From assembly GCF_000934605.2 (NCBI RefSeq), contig NZ_CP010897.2, positions 1,302,001 through 1,366,000 on the forward strand: 64,000 nucleotides of DNA, in the 5' to 3' direction. Source of the stretch: Pandoraea vervacti (GTDB lineage: Bacteria > Pseudomonadota > Gammaproteobacteria > Burkholderiales > Burkholderiaceae). This document shows positions 43,954 through 53,298 of the stretch, piece by piece (positions within the stretch are counted from its first letter, which is position 1; the number at the start of each line of letters is the position of its first letter). The notes beneath the pieces were generated by a model. It did not search any database. It saw only the letters and a program-made list of their open reading frames with translations, and was not told the DNA's origin. A program made the translations under genes and the position numbers.

Positions 43954-44751
43954 ATGCCGGGCAAGGTCTATCTCGTGGGTGCTGGCCCGGGCGCTGCCGA
44001 TCTGATCACGGTGCGCGGCGCGCGCCTGCTCGCGCAGGCGGAGGTGGTGCTTCACGACGCGCTGGTCGAGCCCGAAATGCTCGCATTGTGCCCGCAGGCA
44101 AAGCTTGTTGCCGTGGGCAAGCGCTGCGGCAAGCTCTCGAGCGCGCAGCAGTTCATCAACAAGCAACTGATCGATCATGCGCGCACGCACGCGCTGGTCG
44201 TGCGCCTGAAGGGCGGTGACCCGATGCTGTTCGGTCGCGCGGACGAGGAGTTGCGTGCGCTCGAGGCCGCCGGTATCGAGGTCGAGGTGGTGCCGGGTAT
44301 CACGGCGGCGCTCGCCAGTGCCGCGTCGCTGGGCCGCTCGCTCACGTTGCGCGGCGTGTCGCGCAGCGTGGCGTTCGTCACGCAAAGCCGTGCGCCCGGT
44401 TCGCCGGATATCGAGGCCGATGCCCGGGCCGATTCTCTGGTCTATTACATGGGGCGCGACGCTGCGGCGACCATCGCTGCCGGGCTGATCGACGCAGGCA
44501 AGTCGCCCGCCACCCCGGTGGCTATCGTCGAGTCGGTGACCACGCCGCGCGAGCGCCACACCGCCATGACGCTCGGCGAATTGCGCGACGGCGTGGCGGC
44601 CCAGTGGTTCGATGGCTCGCAACCCAGTGTGATTCTGGTCGGCGAGGCGTTTGCGCAGGCCGCCGCGACGCCCGCACAGGATGCCCACCACGCCCATGAC
44701 GCCGATCACGCGCACCCGGCAGGAAAGCGGCGGGTTCCCGCCGCCGCATAA
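43954..44751 (+). CDS. cobA: Uroporphyrinogen-III C-methyltransferase with His-rich tail
   Basis: 265 residues, starting three bases after cysN. SAM site VYLVGAGPGAADLITVRGA, and GDPMLFGR and PGITAALA typical of SUMT. It makes precorrin-2, the siroheme precursor needed by sulfite reductase. The last 30 residues carry five His in a short Asp/Ala/His stretch encoded by a small GC-rich repeat; it might bind metal for the chelatase step or be an expansion without function. Confidence 0.92.
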   Translation: MPGKVYLVGAGPGAADLITVRGARLLAQAEVVLHDALVEPEMLALCPQAKLVAVGKRCGKLSSAQQFINKQLIDHARTHALVVRLKGGDPMLFGRADEELRALEAAGIEVEVVPGITAALASAASLGRSLTLRGVSRSVAFVTQSRAPGSPDIEADARADSLVYYMGRDAAATIAAGLIDAGKSPATPVAIVESVTTPRERHTAMTLGELRDGVAAQWFDGSQPSVILVGEAFAQAAATPAQDAHHAHDADHAHPAGKRRVPAAA

Positions 44752-44757
44752 CCCCAT

Positions 44758-45564
44758 CTATCGGATATCGCGCAACGACCGGAACTCGCGGCTTTCGGCG
44801 AGGGGCTCGCGGTCGTCTGGCGACACGCCGCGCCAGTCGTTGCGCCCCGTGCCTGCCCAACGGAACGTATCGAGCGCCTTGGCTGCCGCGTTGTAGGCAT
44901 TGCCCAGGGTGTTGCCCAGCTGCTCGCGGCCGGTGTTGAAAACGTTGACGATCGTTCCGGCGAAGTTGCCGATGGAAATGAACGTGCCAGACCCGGTTTG
45001 CGCCGCGTTGCTCTCCATTTCCGGCATTTCCCGCATCGGCATTTTGTCGGGGGCGTCGGGCGCCTGCCTCACGGAGCGACTCACCGGCGGGGGATTGGTC
45101 GTGCTGGCGGATGTCGTGCTCGGTCGACGCGGCAGTCGCTCTCCGCGTAGCGCGGGCAGGGCGACATCCTTGACGCTCAGGCCGTCGGGCCGGCTATTGA
45201 TCGCCTGTACCATGCGTTTCAATGCGCCTTCGAAGTCGGCCGAAGCCCCATACAGATACTCCACGTGTTCGATAATCTCATCGAACACTTCGGGTTCGTT
45301 CAGCGCGTGCGCATCCGCCTGACGGTGGATTTTGGCGGTCGCGCACCAGTAAGCCACATGAGGTATTTCCTCCTCATTGGTTTCGAGCGCTTGAGAAGTG
45401 GCACACCCGTAAAATCCGGGTGCTGCACCATCGAAATAACCGCTATCGATGTTTTTCAGCGATTCGAACGCGTGGGACATGGCGTGTGCCACCGGGGGCA
45501 TTGCAGCCGTGGTGGCAAATGCCGGAGCGGCGACTGGCCAACTGGCGGGCGCAGGTATGTACAT
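44758..45564 (-). CDS. Hypothetical protein paired with the giant protein gene
   Basis: 268 residues from ATG 45564 (AAGGG upstream). Pro/Ala-rich start, a Cys-containing core (YWCATAKIHRQADAHALNEP, then EVFDEIIEHVEYLYGASADF), a basic Pro/Ser/Thr linker, and a Gly/Asn-rich segment GTFISIGNFAGTIVNVFN. No clear signal peptide. It lies 198 bases downstream of the 1,511-residue gene on the same strand; together they may be toxin or effector and partner. No family recognised. Confidence 0.65.
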   Translation of the reverse strand: MYIPAPASWPVAAPAFATTAAMPPVAHAMSHAFESLKNIDSGYFDGAAPGFYGCATSQALETNEEEIPHVAYWCATAKIHRQADAHALNEPEVFDEIIEHVEYLYGASADFEGALKRMVQAINSRPDGLSVKDVALPALRGERLPRRPSTTSASTTNPPPVSRSVRQAPDAPDKMPMREMPEMESNAAQTGSGTFISIGNFAGTIVNVFNTGREQLGNTLGNAYNAAAKALDTFRWAGTGRNDWRGVSPDDREPLAESREFRSLRDIR

Positions 45565-45762
45565 GATGAGAACCCTTTTCAGATAAGGCATGCGTGTCGG
45601 TGGGGACGCCCGCCATTCGCCCGATGGAAACATCGCCATGACCCTTCGCGTCCCTGTGCACAGTTTGCGTCTGGCGAGGGTGGGCGGACTTCCAGAAACC
45701 GGGCGTCGATCGCAAGGCGAGCTTTGTCCCGTCTTGCTCGTCCCGAACGACAACGATGCCAG

Positions 45763-48700
45763 TCAGAGGTAGAGTGCGTCGCGCACCGGTACGAGTTCGT
45801 TGAGGTCGCGCAGCAACTCGGCTTCACCCAGTCGCACGATGTCGATTTCGCGGGTGTCGACCGCCAAGGTCCTGCCTTGACTCACCAGCGCATACACGCG
45901 CGACATGGCATTGAGGTGCGAGCGCAGCATGTGAAGCACGCTCGCATAGTCGTGGTGCACGACGATGCCGAACTCCGGGTCGAAGAAGTAGTATTGCGCA
46001 GGACCGACGGTGAGAAAGCGTCGGCCGAGCAGTAACGTACGCACGCCGGCCGTCATTTCGTAAGCGCGGGGCGTGGTCTGTTCTCCTTCGAACAGCGTAT
46101 CGAGCGTTTGTACGCCCATCGCCAGTGACGGTGGACTCAGGTAGCGAATCGTCATGCTCCCCAACTGGCCGAGGTCGGACATGAATCGTGCCGATACGGT
46201 GGTGACGCCTCGGGCGAGTGTGTTGTAGACGCCGATCATGCCCTCGACCGGATACTGCGGCGGGACCAACGTGCAACCCCGCAGCAATCCTGTTCGCACG
46301 TTGGCGAGGTAAGTTCTCGCGCGCTGGGTGATCCCGAGAAAGACCGCGCCCAGTCGCGCCGCGTCGTCCGCAAGCGGGCTGGGCACGATCAAGGCGCTGG
46401 CGTCTGCGCCGTTCTGCAGAAAATCGACGCGCCCCGCGAGGGTGCCCAGCGTTTCGGGGTCCGTGATGGTCACATCCAGGAAGTCGAGCTTTCGAAGGCG
46501 CAAATGCCAGGTGAGCGGCATGCCGTCTCCCGGCGATGCAACGCTCGTGACCGCCTTGCGCGCGCGCTCGAAGACGGGGTTGCGCTTGTCGCGCAACGCG
46601 TCGTAGCGCGCCCGGAACCCCTCGTCGATGCGCCAGGCCACATGGGGATCGTCGAATGTCGGGGGGGCATGGTCGGCCTGTGTCACCACATGCCATTCGC
46701 CCGAGGGCGACAGACGCAGGAAGGGCGCGTCGGCTTTCGCGCTTTCCGCGAGGGCGCGTCGCTCCATGCGGAAGAAGCCGGTGGCCGGGTCCAACCGCAC
46801 ATAGGCGCGGGTTTCGGAATCGATGCCCGCGTAGAATCGCCCGCCGACCCGGTGCAGGCCGAGAATCAACTGCTCTTGCGCGCGAGGCGCCTCCGAGACG
46901 AAGTACCTGAAGCGAGGGTCTCGCGTGACCCAGAGCCATGCCTTGAACCGCACCGCCGCAAGCCCTTGCGCACCGATGGCCGAGAGAACCGATTGCCAGC
47001 TCTGCTGGAATACGGCCTGATCGTTCGTCAACAGGCCGACGCCCATGCCGGCGGTGCCGATCGTCAGGTCTGCGGTGGAGTACACGAAGCTGATTGGCCG
47101 CGCGAAGGGCATGAACCACGTAGCCACGCCCAAGGCCAGATCGACTTTCGAGAACATGCCCATGAGATCCAGCAACGGACGCGAGGCGTTCGTGTCTGCG
47201 GCGCCGGACCGATGCTGGTGCTGACGCATTTCGTATGCCGAGGCCACGGCAGTGAAGGTATCGGGTAGCGTGGTATCCCGTTGCCCCTGCGCGTCCAGCC
47301 GGGCGGATTCGTGCCACATGGGGTCGCTCGGCGGCGTGTCCCTGAGCGTCGAGGTGATGCGCGCACGAGTCGTTTGGTTGCGCATCTGCGCGTCGAACCA
47401 GTCGCTCAGTTGCGCCCGACTGTCGAAGCCGATCACGCGCAAGCCTTCGGCGAACGGCGCGATCAACAGACAAGCGGGCCGCCCGGCGACGGAAACTTGC
47501 ATGAGCGTCGTCGTCATTCCGCCGACGCACAGCCATTCCCGCTCCACGGCCGGCGAGCCGATTTCGCGCGCCAGTTCTTCCGTGCTCAGACGCGCCAATT
47601 CGATAGGCCCGGCAACTCGCGCAGCAATATGGACCTGCTCCACGGGCATCTTCCGTTGGGCGCGATCGAGCCAGACCTGCGCGATGAACTCGGACTTGAG
47701 AACCTTTCTAACATTGCCGCGCGACGTGTTCCAGAACTGCGTGCGGGCGTTGTCGATTTGCTGGCGCAAGGCGTTCATCGATGTCTTGTCGAGGACATCC
47801 CTGAGCAGCACGCCATGACCGGTTGCCGAGTGCTTGCCGCGCACGAAGTTGAACTTGCCGAGCGCGTCCTGTGTGAGCAACGGCAGGTCTTGCAGTTCCT
47901 GTGCGAGCACCGATTCGCGAATTACGAGATCGCTGAGCGACTGGGCCTGTCGCCGTGCCGTCTTCACGTAGATCCGATCGGGATCGCTTGGTGCGAGACC
48001 CGCCTGTGTCAGACGGCTGACGAGGTGCGTGCGAGTGAGTTCGGGCACGTTCGGGATTGCCGCAGACAAGCGCAGGCGCAGGGTTTCCACATGCGCGAGC
48101 TTGCGAAGGTCGCTTAACGACACACTGATCGGCTGTCCCGGCAATGTCGTGCCGGCGCGCATGCAGCGCTGACGATATTGATGGACGCCTTGTTCTGTTT
48201 CGACGGTCCCCGCGCCGGATAGCCACGCCCGATATTGGTCGATGCGCGCCGCCGTGTCGCGATCCGCCGCCGCCAGTGTGCCGTCGGCGCTCAGGGTGGC
48301 GAGGGTCGCCTGAGACGCGATCTGGATCGGTTGGCGCTTGTCTTCACGCACGAGGGTTGCGGTCGATGTGCCGTTGGCGGCAAGCCGACGCATCGATAGC
48401 GGTAGGCGTTCACACAGCGTGGTACGCACGCCGAGATGGTCGCCCTCGATGTCGTCGAGCAATGCCCGAGGCGACGCGTAGGCACGCCATGCAGCGGTGT
48501 CGCCCTGAAGATAGAGGAGCGTGGCGCCATTGCCGGACGGCTCGCCAATGACGCATGTGCCCGCGGGTGTCGCCTCGTGATCCCGGCCATCGGCAGCAAT
48601 CGTGAGTGTGAGTCGATGCGCGACGAATAACGCGCCTGAGGGATCGTTCGAGAAGGAGAGGTTCGAGAGCGCGGCGTTACCCAGATAGAAGGCCTTACTG

Positions 48701-50298
48701 GAGATCAGTCCGTTGTTGTACGCCACCGTCAGGTCGCTGATGGCAAGCGCGTTGCTGAGGACCTCGGTGAGGCTGGCGCCCAACGCGGTCATAAGCGCCG
48801 GTGGCGCTTGCCACATTCGCGTCGCACGTTCCTCGCACGTGATGCGCCATTTGCCGACGATCTCATCGAACCTTGCCGCCGCCATGATCGTCGGTGTTTC
48901 GTAAATTGCACCGGCGGCGGTCCTGGTGCAGACATCGAAACTGTCGCCGTGCGCCGGTGCGGTGATGTTCAGACGCCCGGCGCGGATCTGCCCGGCGGCC
49001 TCGGGCAGCGTCCAGTAGGTAACGAGCTTGGTGCGCCGACCGTCGTTCAACGGTCTGTGCTGCCGCAGTCTGAGTTGCGAGAGCGTCTGATCGGCGAACT
49101 CCGTCGCGTTCTCGAGGAGTCGGTCGAGCAGTTCGCGCTCGCTGGGGGGCGGGAAGAAACTCAGCAAGGGCAAAAACGACGCGTGAAGCTCCCGGTGCGT
49201 TGCCGCACGATGTCGCCACGCGTTCGCCGTGTCGATCAGACTTTGCATCTCCGGCGAGGCGCGCATGTCGGGCAGGCCGGACGCGGGGCGCGCCTCGCCT
49301 GCCCGTGCGATGACGATCGGCGGGATGGCCGGCAGGTAGGCGGCGTCCGCAAGGGGTAGGCCGAGCGATGAAAACGACAGTAAACGCGCCAGTGCATCAT
49401 GCATCCGTCCCGGGACGCCGGCAGCGCCCGTGACGATCTCGTCGAATGCCAGGGAGGCGGTTTGCGTGAGCCGTTCGAGGATCGTGACTTCCGGGGAATC
49501 GGCGGGTACGGGGAGTGAGCCGATCTCCAAGAGGTCATCGCGCAACGCAGGATCGGGGTCGAATGCCGGACGTGATGTACGGTGCCACCCCGCAAGTCTT
49601 TCCGGCGCTCCGGAGTGAACCAGCGTTGTCCCGTAAAGCAGCCCCAGCAGGTACCCGGTCTTTCCGCAGTGCGTGAAGTCGAGCGATGGGCCCTGGGCTG
49701 GCGCGTCGTGACCGTCCGGCAGGAAGCGAACCGGGCGAACCGGGCGAGCGCCTGCGGAAGGGCACGCGCCGCTGCCCAGCAGAAGAAACGCCTTCCATTG
49801 TTCGATGAGCCATGGACGCCAGCCGCAAAAGTAACGCCCCCAAGCACTGCCGTATCCCATCGAGTTTAGGGCGACGTCGGTCAGTCGGCCTATCGAGCGC
49901 CGCAGGTCATTCGACGTGGACTCGCTCAGAAGCCGGTCACATACCTCTTGCACGCTTTGCCACGGCAAACGGTTAGCGAGTGCCGCGGGCAAGAGGCTCA
50001 AGAGCGGTGCGGCCAGCTTTGGCTCCATGTCGAAGCGCTCGGCAAAGCGCGCGATGATCGTGTCGTCGAGCGATTCCAGGTCCTGCCCGCCTACGCCCGT
50101 TTCAATGAGCGCCAGCATGAGGCCCAGCGCCGGCCCGGCTTCGGGCGACTCATCGAGAAGCGCGCAGGCGTGCGTGGCAATGCTGCCGAAGTGTTCGGCG
50201 GCAGCGCGCATGGCGAGCCGCCCCGTATCGATCTCCGCAGTGCGCAGGTGAGACGTCGGTTCCCACGTCGTGGACGTTTGCGTCGCGCTTGTCACCAT
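45763..50298 (-). CDS. Giant protein of unknown function, possible toxin/effector
   Basis: 1,511 residues from ATG 50298 (GGGGGT upstream). No signal peptide. Features visible: a mainly helical N-terminal third; a segment near 590 reading GATLLYLQGDTAAWRAYASP, like the repeats in large dermonecrotic-toxin-domain (DUF6543-like) proteins; a hydrophobic stretch at about 1045-1085 (ALGVATWFMPFARPISFVY and beyond) that could insert in membranes; then FYAGIDSETRAYVRLDP strands. A secreted effector is my inference. It interrupts the siroheme gene group. Confidence 0.7.
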   Translation of the reverse strand: MVTSATQTSTTWEPTSHLRTAEIDTGRLAMRAAAEHFGSIATHACALLDESPEAGPALGLMLALIETGVGGQDLESLDDTIIARFAERFDMEPKLAAPLLSLLPAALANRLPWQSVQEVCDRLLSESTSNDLRRSIGRLTDVALNSMGYGSAWGRYFCGWRPWLIEQWKAFLLLGSGACPSAGARPVRPVRFLPDGHDAPAQGPSLDFTHCGKTGYLLGLLYGTTLVHSGAPERLAGWHRTSRPAFDPDPALRDDLLEIGSLPVPADSPEVTILERLTQTASLAFDEIVTGAAGVPGRMHDALARLLSFSSLGLPLADAAYLPAIPPIVIARAGEARPASGLPDMRASPEMQSLIDTANAWRHRAATHRELHASFLPLLSFFPPPSERELLDRLLENATEFADQTLSQLRLRQHRPLNDGRRTKLVTYWTLPEAAGQIRAGRLNITAPAHGDSFDVCTRTAAGAIYETPTIMAAARFDEIVGKWRITCEERATRMWQAPPALMTALGASLTEVLSNALAISDLTVAYNNGLISSKAFYLGNAALSNLSFSNDPSGALFVAHRLTLTIAADGRDHEATPAGTCVIGEPSGNGATLLYLQGDTAAWRAYASPRALLDDIEGDHLGVRTTLCERLPLSMRRLAANGTSTATLVREDKRQPIQIASQATLATLSADGTLAAADRDTAARIDQYRAWLSGAGTVETEQGVHQYRQRCMRAGTTLPGQPISVSLSDLRKLAHVETLRLRLSAAIPNVPELTRTHLVSRLTQAGLAPSDPDRIYVKTARRQAQSLSDLVIRESVLAQELQDLPLLTQDALGKFNFVRGKHSATGHGVLLRDVLDKTSMNALRQQIDNARTQFWNTSRGNVRKVLKSEFIAQVWLDRAQRKMPVEQVHIAARVAGPIELARLSTEELAREIGSPAVEREWLCVGGMTTTLMQVSVAGRPACLLIAPFAEGLRVIGFDSRAQLSDWFDAQMRNQTTRARITSTLRDTPPSDPMWHESARLDAQGQRDTTLPDTFTAVASAYEMRQHQHRSGAADTNASRPLLDLMGMFSKVDLALGVATWFMPFARPISFVYSTADLTIGTAGMGVGLLTNDQAVFQQSWQSVLSAIGAQGLAAVRFKAWLWVTRDPRFRYFVSEAPRAQEQLILGLHRVGGRFYAGIDSETRAYVRLDPATGFFRMERRALAESAKADAPFLRLSPSGEWHVVTQADHAPPTFDDPHVAWRIDEGFRARYDALRDKRNPVFERARKAVTSVASPGDGMPLTWHLRLRKLDFLDVTITDPETLGTLAGRVDFLQNGADASALIVPSPLADDAARLGAVFLGITQRARTYLANVRTGLLRGCTLVPPQYPVEGMIGVYNTLARGVTTVSARFMSDLGQLGSMTIRYLSPPSLAMGVQTLDTLFEGEQTTPRAYEMTAGVRTLLLGRRFLTVGPAQYYFFDPEFGIVVHHDYASVLHMLRSHLNAMSRVYALVSQGRTLAVDTREIDIVRLGEAELLRDLNELVPVRDALYL

Positions 50299-50549
50299 GC
50301 CAGACCCCCATCGGAAAAGGGACTACCGTGCAGCGTTACGGGGCCGACGTGGCTGATCGAGCTGATCAAACGCCAATGCGCGCCGGTCGCGAGGCACAAG
50401 TCTGTGTGGCTGGCAGGGGTGGCGACTTGCAGATTGTGTCCAAATCACGCTGGGCGTGGAGATGGGGAAAGGGCTTGGAGGGGAGGGGAGGGAAGGGGCG
50501 GAAGGGGCGATGGAGACGAGATCGCTGAACGGGCGGCCCGGAATGGCCT

Positions 50550-50936
50550 TCAGCCCCGCACAACCTCGTTGGCGCAGTACGATGCGAGCGCCTGAAGGAC
50601 CGTGTCGTCTTCGCCGACGGCAGCGCTCAGGTGCAGCGTGATGCCGGGATGCGCGCTGCGGCATGCGTCGGCGAGCACGGGGAGATCGCGTCGGACATGT
50701 CCGCCCTGTCCGAGGAATACCGGCACGACGGTCACGTCGTCGCAGCCCTGCGAAACGAGGGCGGCAACGGCATCGGCCAGACCGGGTGTCATCAGTTCCA
50801 GAAACGCGAGGCAGACGATGGCATCGGGGCGCTGCGCGACCACCTTGTCGCGCAGGCGCTCGAACGGCTCGGCCCAGCGCGGGTCGCGCGAGCCATGGGC
50901 GAAGAGAACGACGCCGGGTTTGCCGCTCATCGACAT
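50550..50936 (-). CDS. cbiX: CbiX/SirB-type sirohydrochlorin chelatase
   Basis: 128 residues, the single-domain form. Metal-handling His in VVLFAHGSRDPRW and in GQGGHVRRDLP. It inserts Fe or Co into sirohydrochlorin, the step after SUMT in siroheme synthesis. Here it lies four bases downstream of lptG on the minus strand, whereas the SUMT gene is 6 kb away on the other strand. Confidence 0.88.
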   Translation of the reverse strand: MSMSGKPGVVLFAHGSRDPRWAEPFERLRDKVVAQRPDAIVCLAFLELMTPGLADAVAALVSQGCDDVTVVPVFLGQGGHVRRDLPVLADACRSAHPGITLHLSAAVGEDDTVLQALASYCANEVVRG

Positions 50937-50940
50937 GACC

Positions 50941-52080
50941 TCAATGCTTGTCCACCCAGCGCAACGCCCCGATGGCGAGCACCAGATAGAGCAACGACGG
51001 TAACGCCGCGGTGAACCACGCTGGCCAAGTGTTGAGCAACCCGAGGTGCGAGAACAGATTGTTGAGCAACTGGAAGCTCATGCCGAGCATGATCCCGCCG
51101 AACACCTTCAGGCCGATGGCCCCGGCACGCGCGTGCAGGTAGGCGAACGGCAAGGCCAGCGCCATCATCACGAACACGGCGAACGGATACAGCAGTTTTT
51201 GCCAGAGCGCGAGGTTGTAGCGGTCGGTGTTCTGCTGATTTTCCTTCAGGTGGCCGATGTAGCGGTACAGGCTGCCGATGGCCATGTTGTCGGGCGACAC
51301 CATCAGCACCGACAGGATTTGCGGCGTCAGCTCGGAGCGCATCTGCACGGAGTCGATATGCACCTGTTTGCTCTGCACGAGCGCACGCAGCGGATCGCTG
51401 CTGGTGGTCGCGTCCGCCGTTGCCGTGAAGACCGTCTCGGACACGTCCGTCAACTTCCAGAAATTCGGCGCATCGAACTGTCCCAGCTTGGCCAGACGCA
51501 CACTGTCGAGCCGCAACTTGTCGTCGAACTCGTAGATGCGCACATTGGCGATCGAGTTGTCCGGATTGAGGGTGCCCACGTTAATGAAGCGGGTCACGCG
51601 CTGGCCGTCCTGATCGACCGTGTCCTTGACCCAAACGCCGGAACGAAAGCCAGCCGAGACTGAACTGCCCAGCGCTTCGAGGCGGATTTTCTGCGCGAGC
51701 TGTTCGGCATTCGGCGCAATGTACTCGCCGATCCCGAAGGTGATGAGCACGACCGGGAGACCGATCTTGAGCAGCGAGCGCAACGCCTGACCCGTCGACA
51801 GTCCGGAGACGCGGAAGATCGTGAATTCCGAGTTACCGGCCAGTTGCGCACACACATAGATCGCGGCAATCAGCGAGGCGACCGGAATGATTTCATACAT
51901 GCGCTGCGGGGCGAACAGCAACACATAGGCCAGCGCATGCTGAAACCGGTAGCCGCCACGGCCGACGTCGCCGAGTTCGCTCACCAGATCGAAGAAGACG
52001 AACAGGCCGACGAACGCAAGCAGAACGAAGAGGAACGCCAGATAGATCTGGCGCGCAAAATATTTCTCGTAGACGCGCAT
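50941..52080 (-). CDS. lptG: LPS export ABC transporter permease LptG
   Basis: 379 residues from the Met at 52080 (MRVYEKYFARQIYLAFLF). N-terminal membrane helices, a large periplasmic beta-jellyroll region, and three C-terminal helices ending near LVLAIGALRWVDKH. With LptF and LptB it extracts lipopolysaccharide from the inner membrane. Its start overlaps the lptF stop by one base (TGATG). Confidence 0.94.
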   Translation of the reverse strand: MRVYEKYFARQIYLAFLFVLLAFVGLFVFFDLVSELGDVGRGGYRFQHALAYVLLFAPQRMYEIIPVASLIAAIYVCAQLAGNSEFTIFRVSGLSTGQALRSLLKIGLPVVLITFGIGEYIAPNAEQLAQKIRLEALGSSVSAGFRSGVWVKDTVDQDGQRVTRFINVGTLNPDNSIANVRIYEFDDKLRLDSVRLAKLGQFDAPNFWKLTDVSETVFTATADATTSSDPLRALVQSKQVHIDSVQMRSELTPQILSVLMVSPDNMAIGSLYRYIGHLKENQQNTDRYNLALWQKLLYPFAVFVMMALALPFAYLHARAGAIGLKVFGGIMLGMSFQLLNNLFSHLGLLNTWPAWFTAALPSLLYLVLAIGALRWVDKH

Positions 52081-53207
52081 CAGCGAGCCCCTCCCGATGC
52101 GCGCATCCCGTCGGATCCGTTGTTGCGACGTCGGCCGAACAGGCCGCGAAAGCGCACGCGTCGCACGTAAAGCAGCACGATGATCGCCATGGCGAGCGCG
52201 TGAAGCAGCCAGATACCGATGGCAAGCGGCAGACGCTCCTGGGCCACCCAAGCCTGCGACAGGCTCAGCAGGTTGGTGTAGGCGAGGTAGATGAGCACGG
52301 CCATCACAAGGTTCACGGTGCGTCCGTGACGGGGGTTCTGATAGGCCAGCGGTACCGCGAGCAACACCAGCGCGAGCGCGAGTAGCGGCAGGCCGATGCG
52401 CCAGACGATTTCACCGCGGAAAATCGGATTCTGGATTTCGCGGAACAGACGCGCCGTGGGCACGCCCTTGGTCGGCGTATTGTCGGTGTCGGTGGCCGTC
52501 GGGTTGTCGATCTTTACGCCGTAGCGCTCGAACTCCATCACACGGTAGTCGGGCTGCCCGGGCACGCCGTCGTAGCGGCGACCTTTTTCCAGCACGATGT
52601 AACGGTTACCGTCCTTGGCCGTCTCGATGTGACCGTCTTTCGAGACGACGACGTTGACCTTGCCGTTCTCCGTGCCGGAGACGAAGACGTTGTGGACCTG
52701 GGTGGCGTCGCCCGAGACCGTCTCGACGAAGAACACGCGATGGCTCGCTGCGCTCTCGCGGAACTGGCCGGGAGAGATCATCGAGACGTCGTCGCGCTTG
52801 GCGAAGCGGGCTTCGAGCGCCGAAATCTGCTGGTTCGCCCACGGCCACGCGACCAGGGCGCAGAACGTGACGACAGCGAGATAGGGGGTGGCAAAGCGCA
52901 GCACCGGCTTGATGAAGTCGGTGATCGACAGGCCCGAGGCAAACCACACGACCATTTCGGAGTCGCGGTACCACCGGGTGAGGACGAACAGGATCGAGAC
53001 GAAAAGCGTCACGATCAGAATGACGGCGAGGTAGCCGATCACGGCCAGGCCGATGAGCACGAGCACGTCGCGCGGATCGGCTTTCCCCGACGCGGCGAAG
53101 CCCAGGATGCGGATCATCATGGTGGTGAGCATGACGGTGATCAGCACCATGAAGACGGCCCCGGCGGTGTAGTTCAGCTCGCGCTGCAGGGAACGCTGAA
53201 AAATCAT
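52080..53207 (-). CDS. lptF: LPS export ABC transporter permease LptF
   Basis: 375 residues from the Met at 53207 (MIFQRSLQRELNYTAGAVF); the frame is open to 53678 but that is antisense to pepA. Same layout as LptG: N-terminal helices, a periplasmic jellyroll (VFFVETVSGDATQVHNVFVS), C-terminal helices and a basic tail. Divergent from pepA across 91 bases. Confidence 0.94.
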   Translation of the reverse strand: MIFQRSLQRELNYTAGAVFMVLITVMLTTMMIRILGFAASGKADPRDVLVLIGLAVIGYLAVILIVTLFVSILFVLTRWYRDSEMVVWFASGLSITDFIKPVLRFATPYLAVVTFCALVAWPWANQQISALEARFAKRDDVSMISPGQFRESAASHRVFFVETVSGDATQVHNVFVSGTENGKVNVVVSKDGHIETAKDGNRYIVLEKGRRYDGVPGQPDYRVMEFERYGVKIDNPTATDTDNTPTKGVPTARLFREIQNPIFRGEIVWRIGLPLLALALVLLAVPLAYQNPRHGRTVNLVMAVLIYLAYTNLLSLSQAWVAQERLPLAIGIWLLHALAMAIIVLLYVRRVRFRGLFGRRRNNGSDGMRASGGAR

Positions 53208-53298
53208 GTGATGACGGTTGGGGTGCTCTCGCGGTTGGGCGAGCGCGGAAAAAAGCGGATAATTGCGGCTCGTACGAATTTTACCCGAGGAAAGCGCG

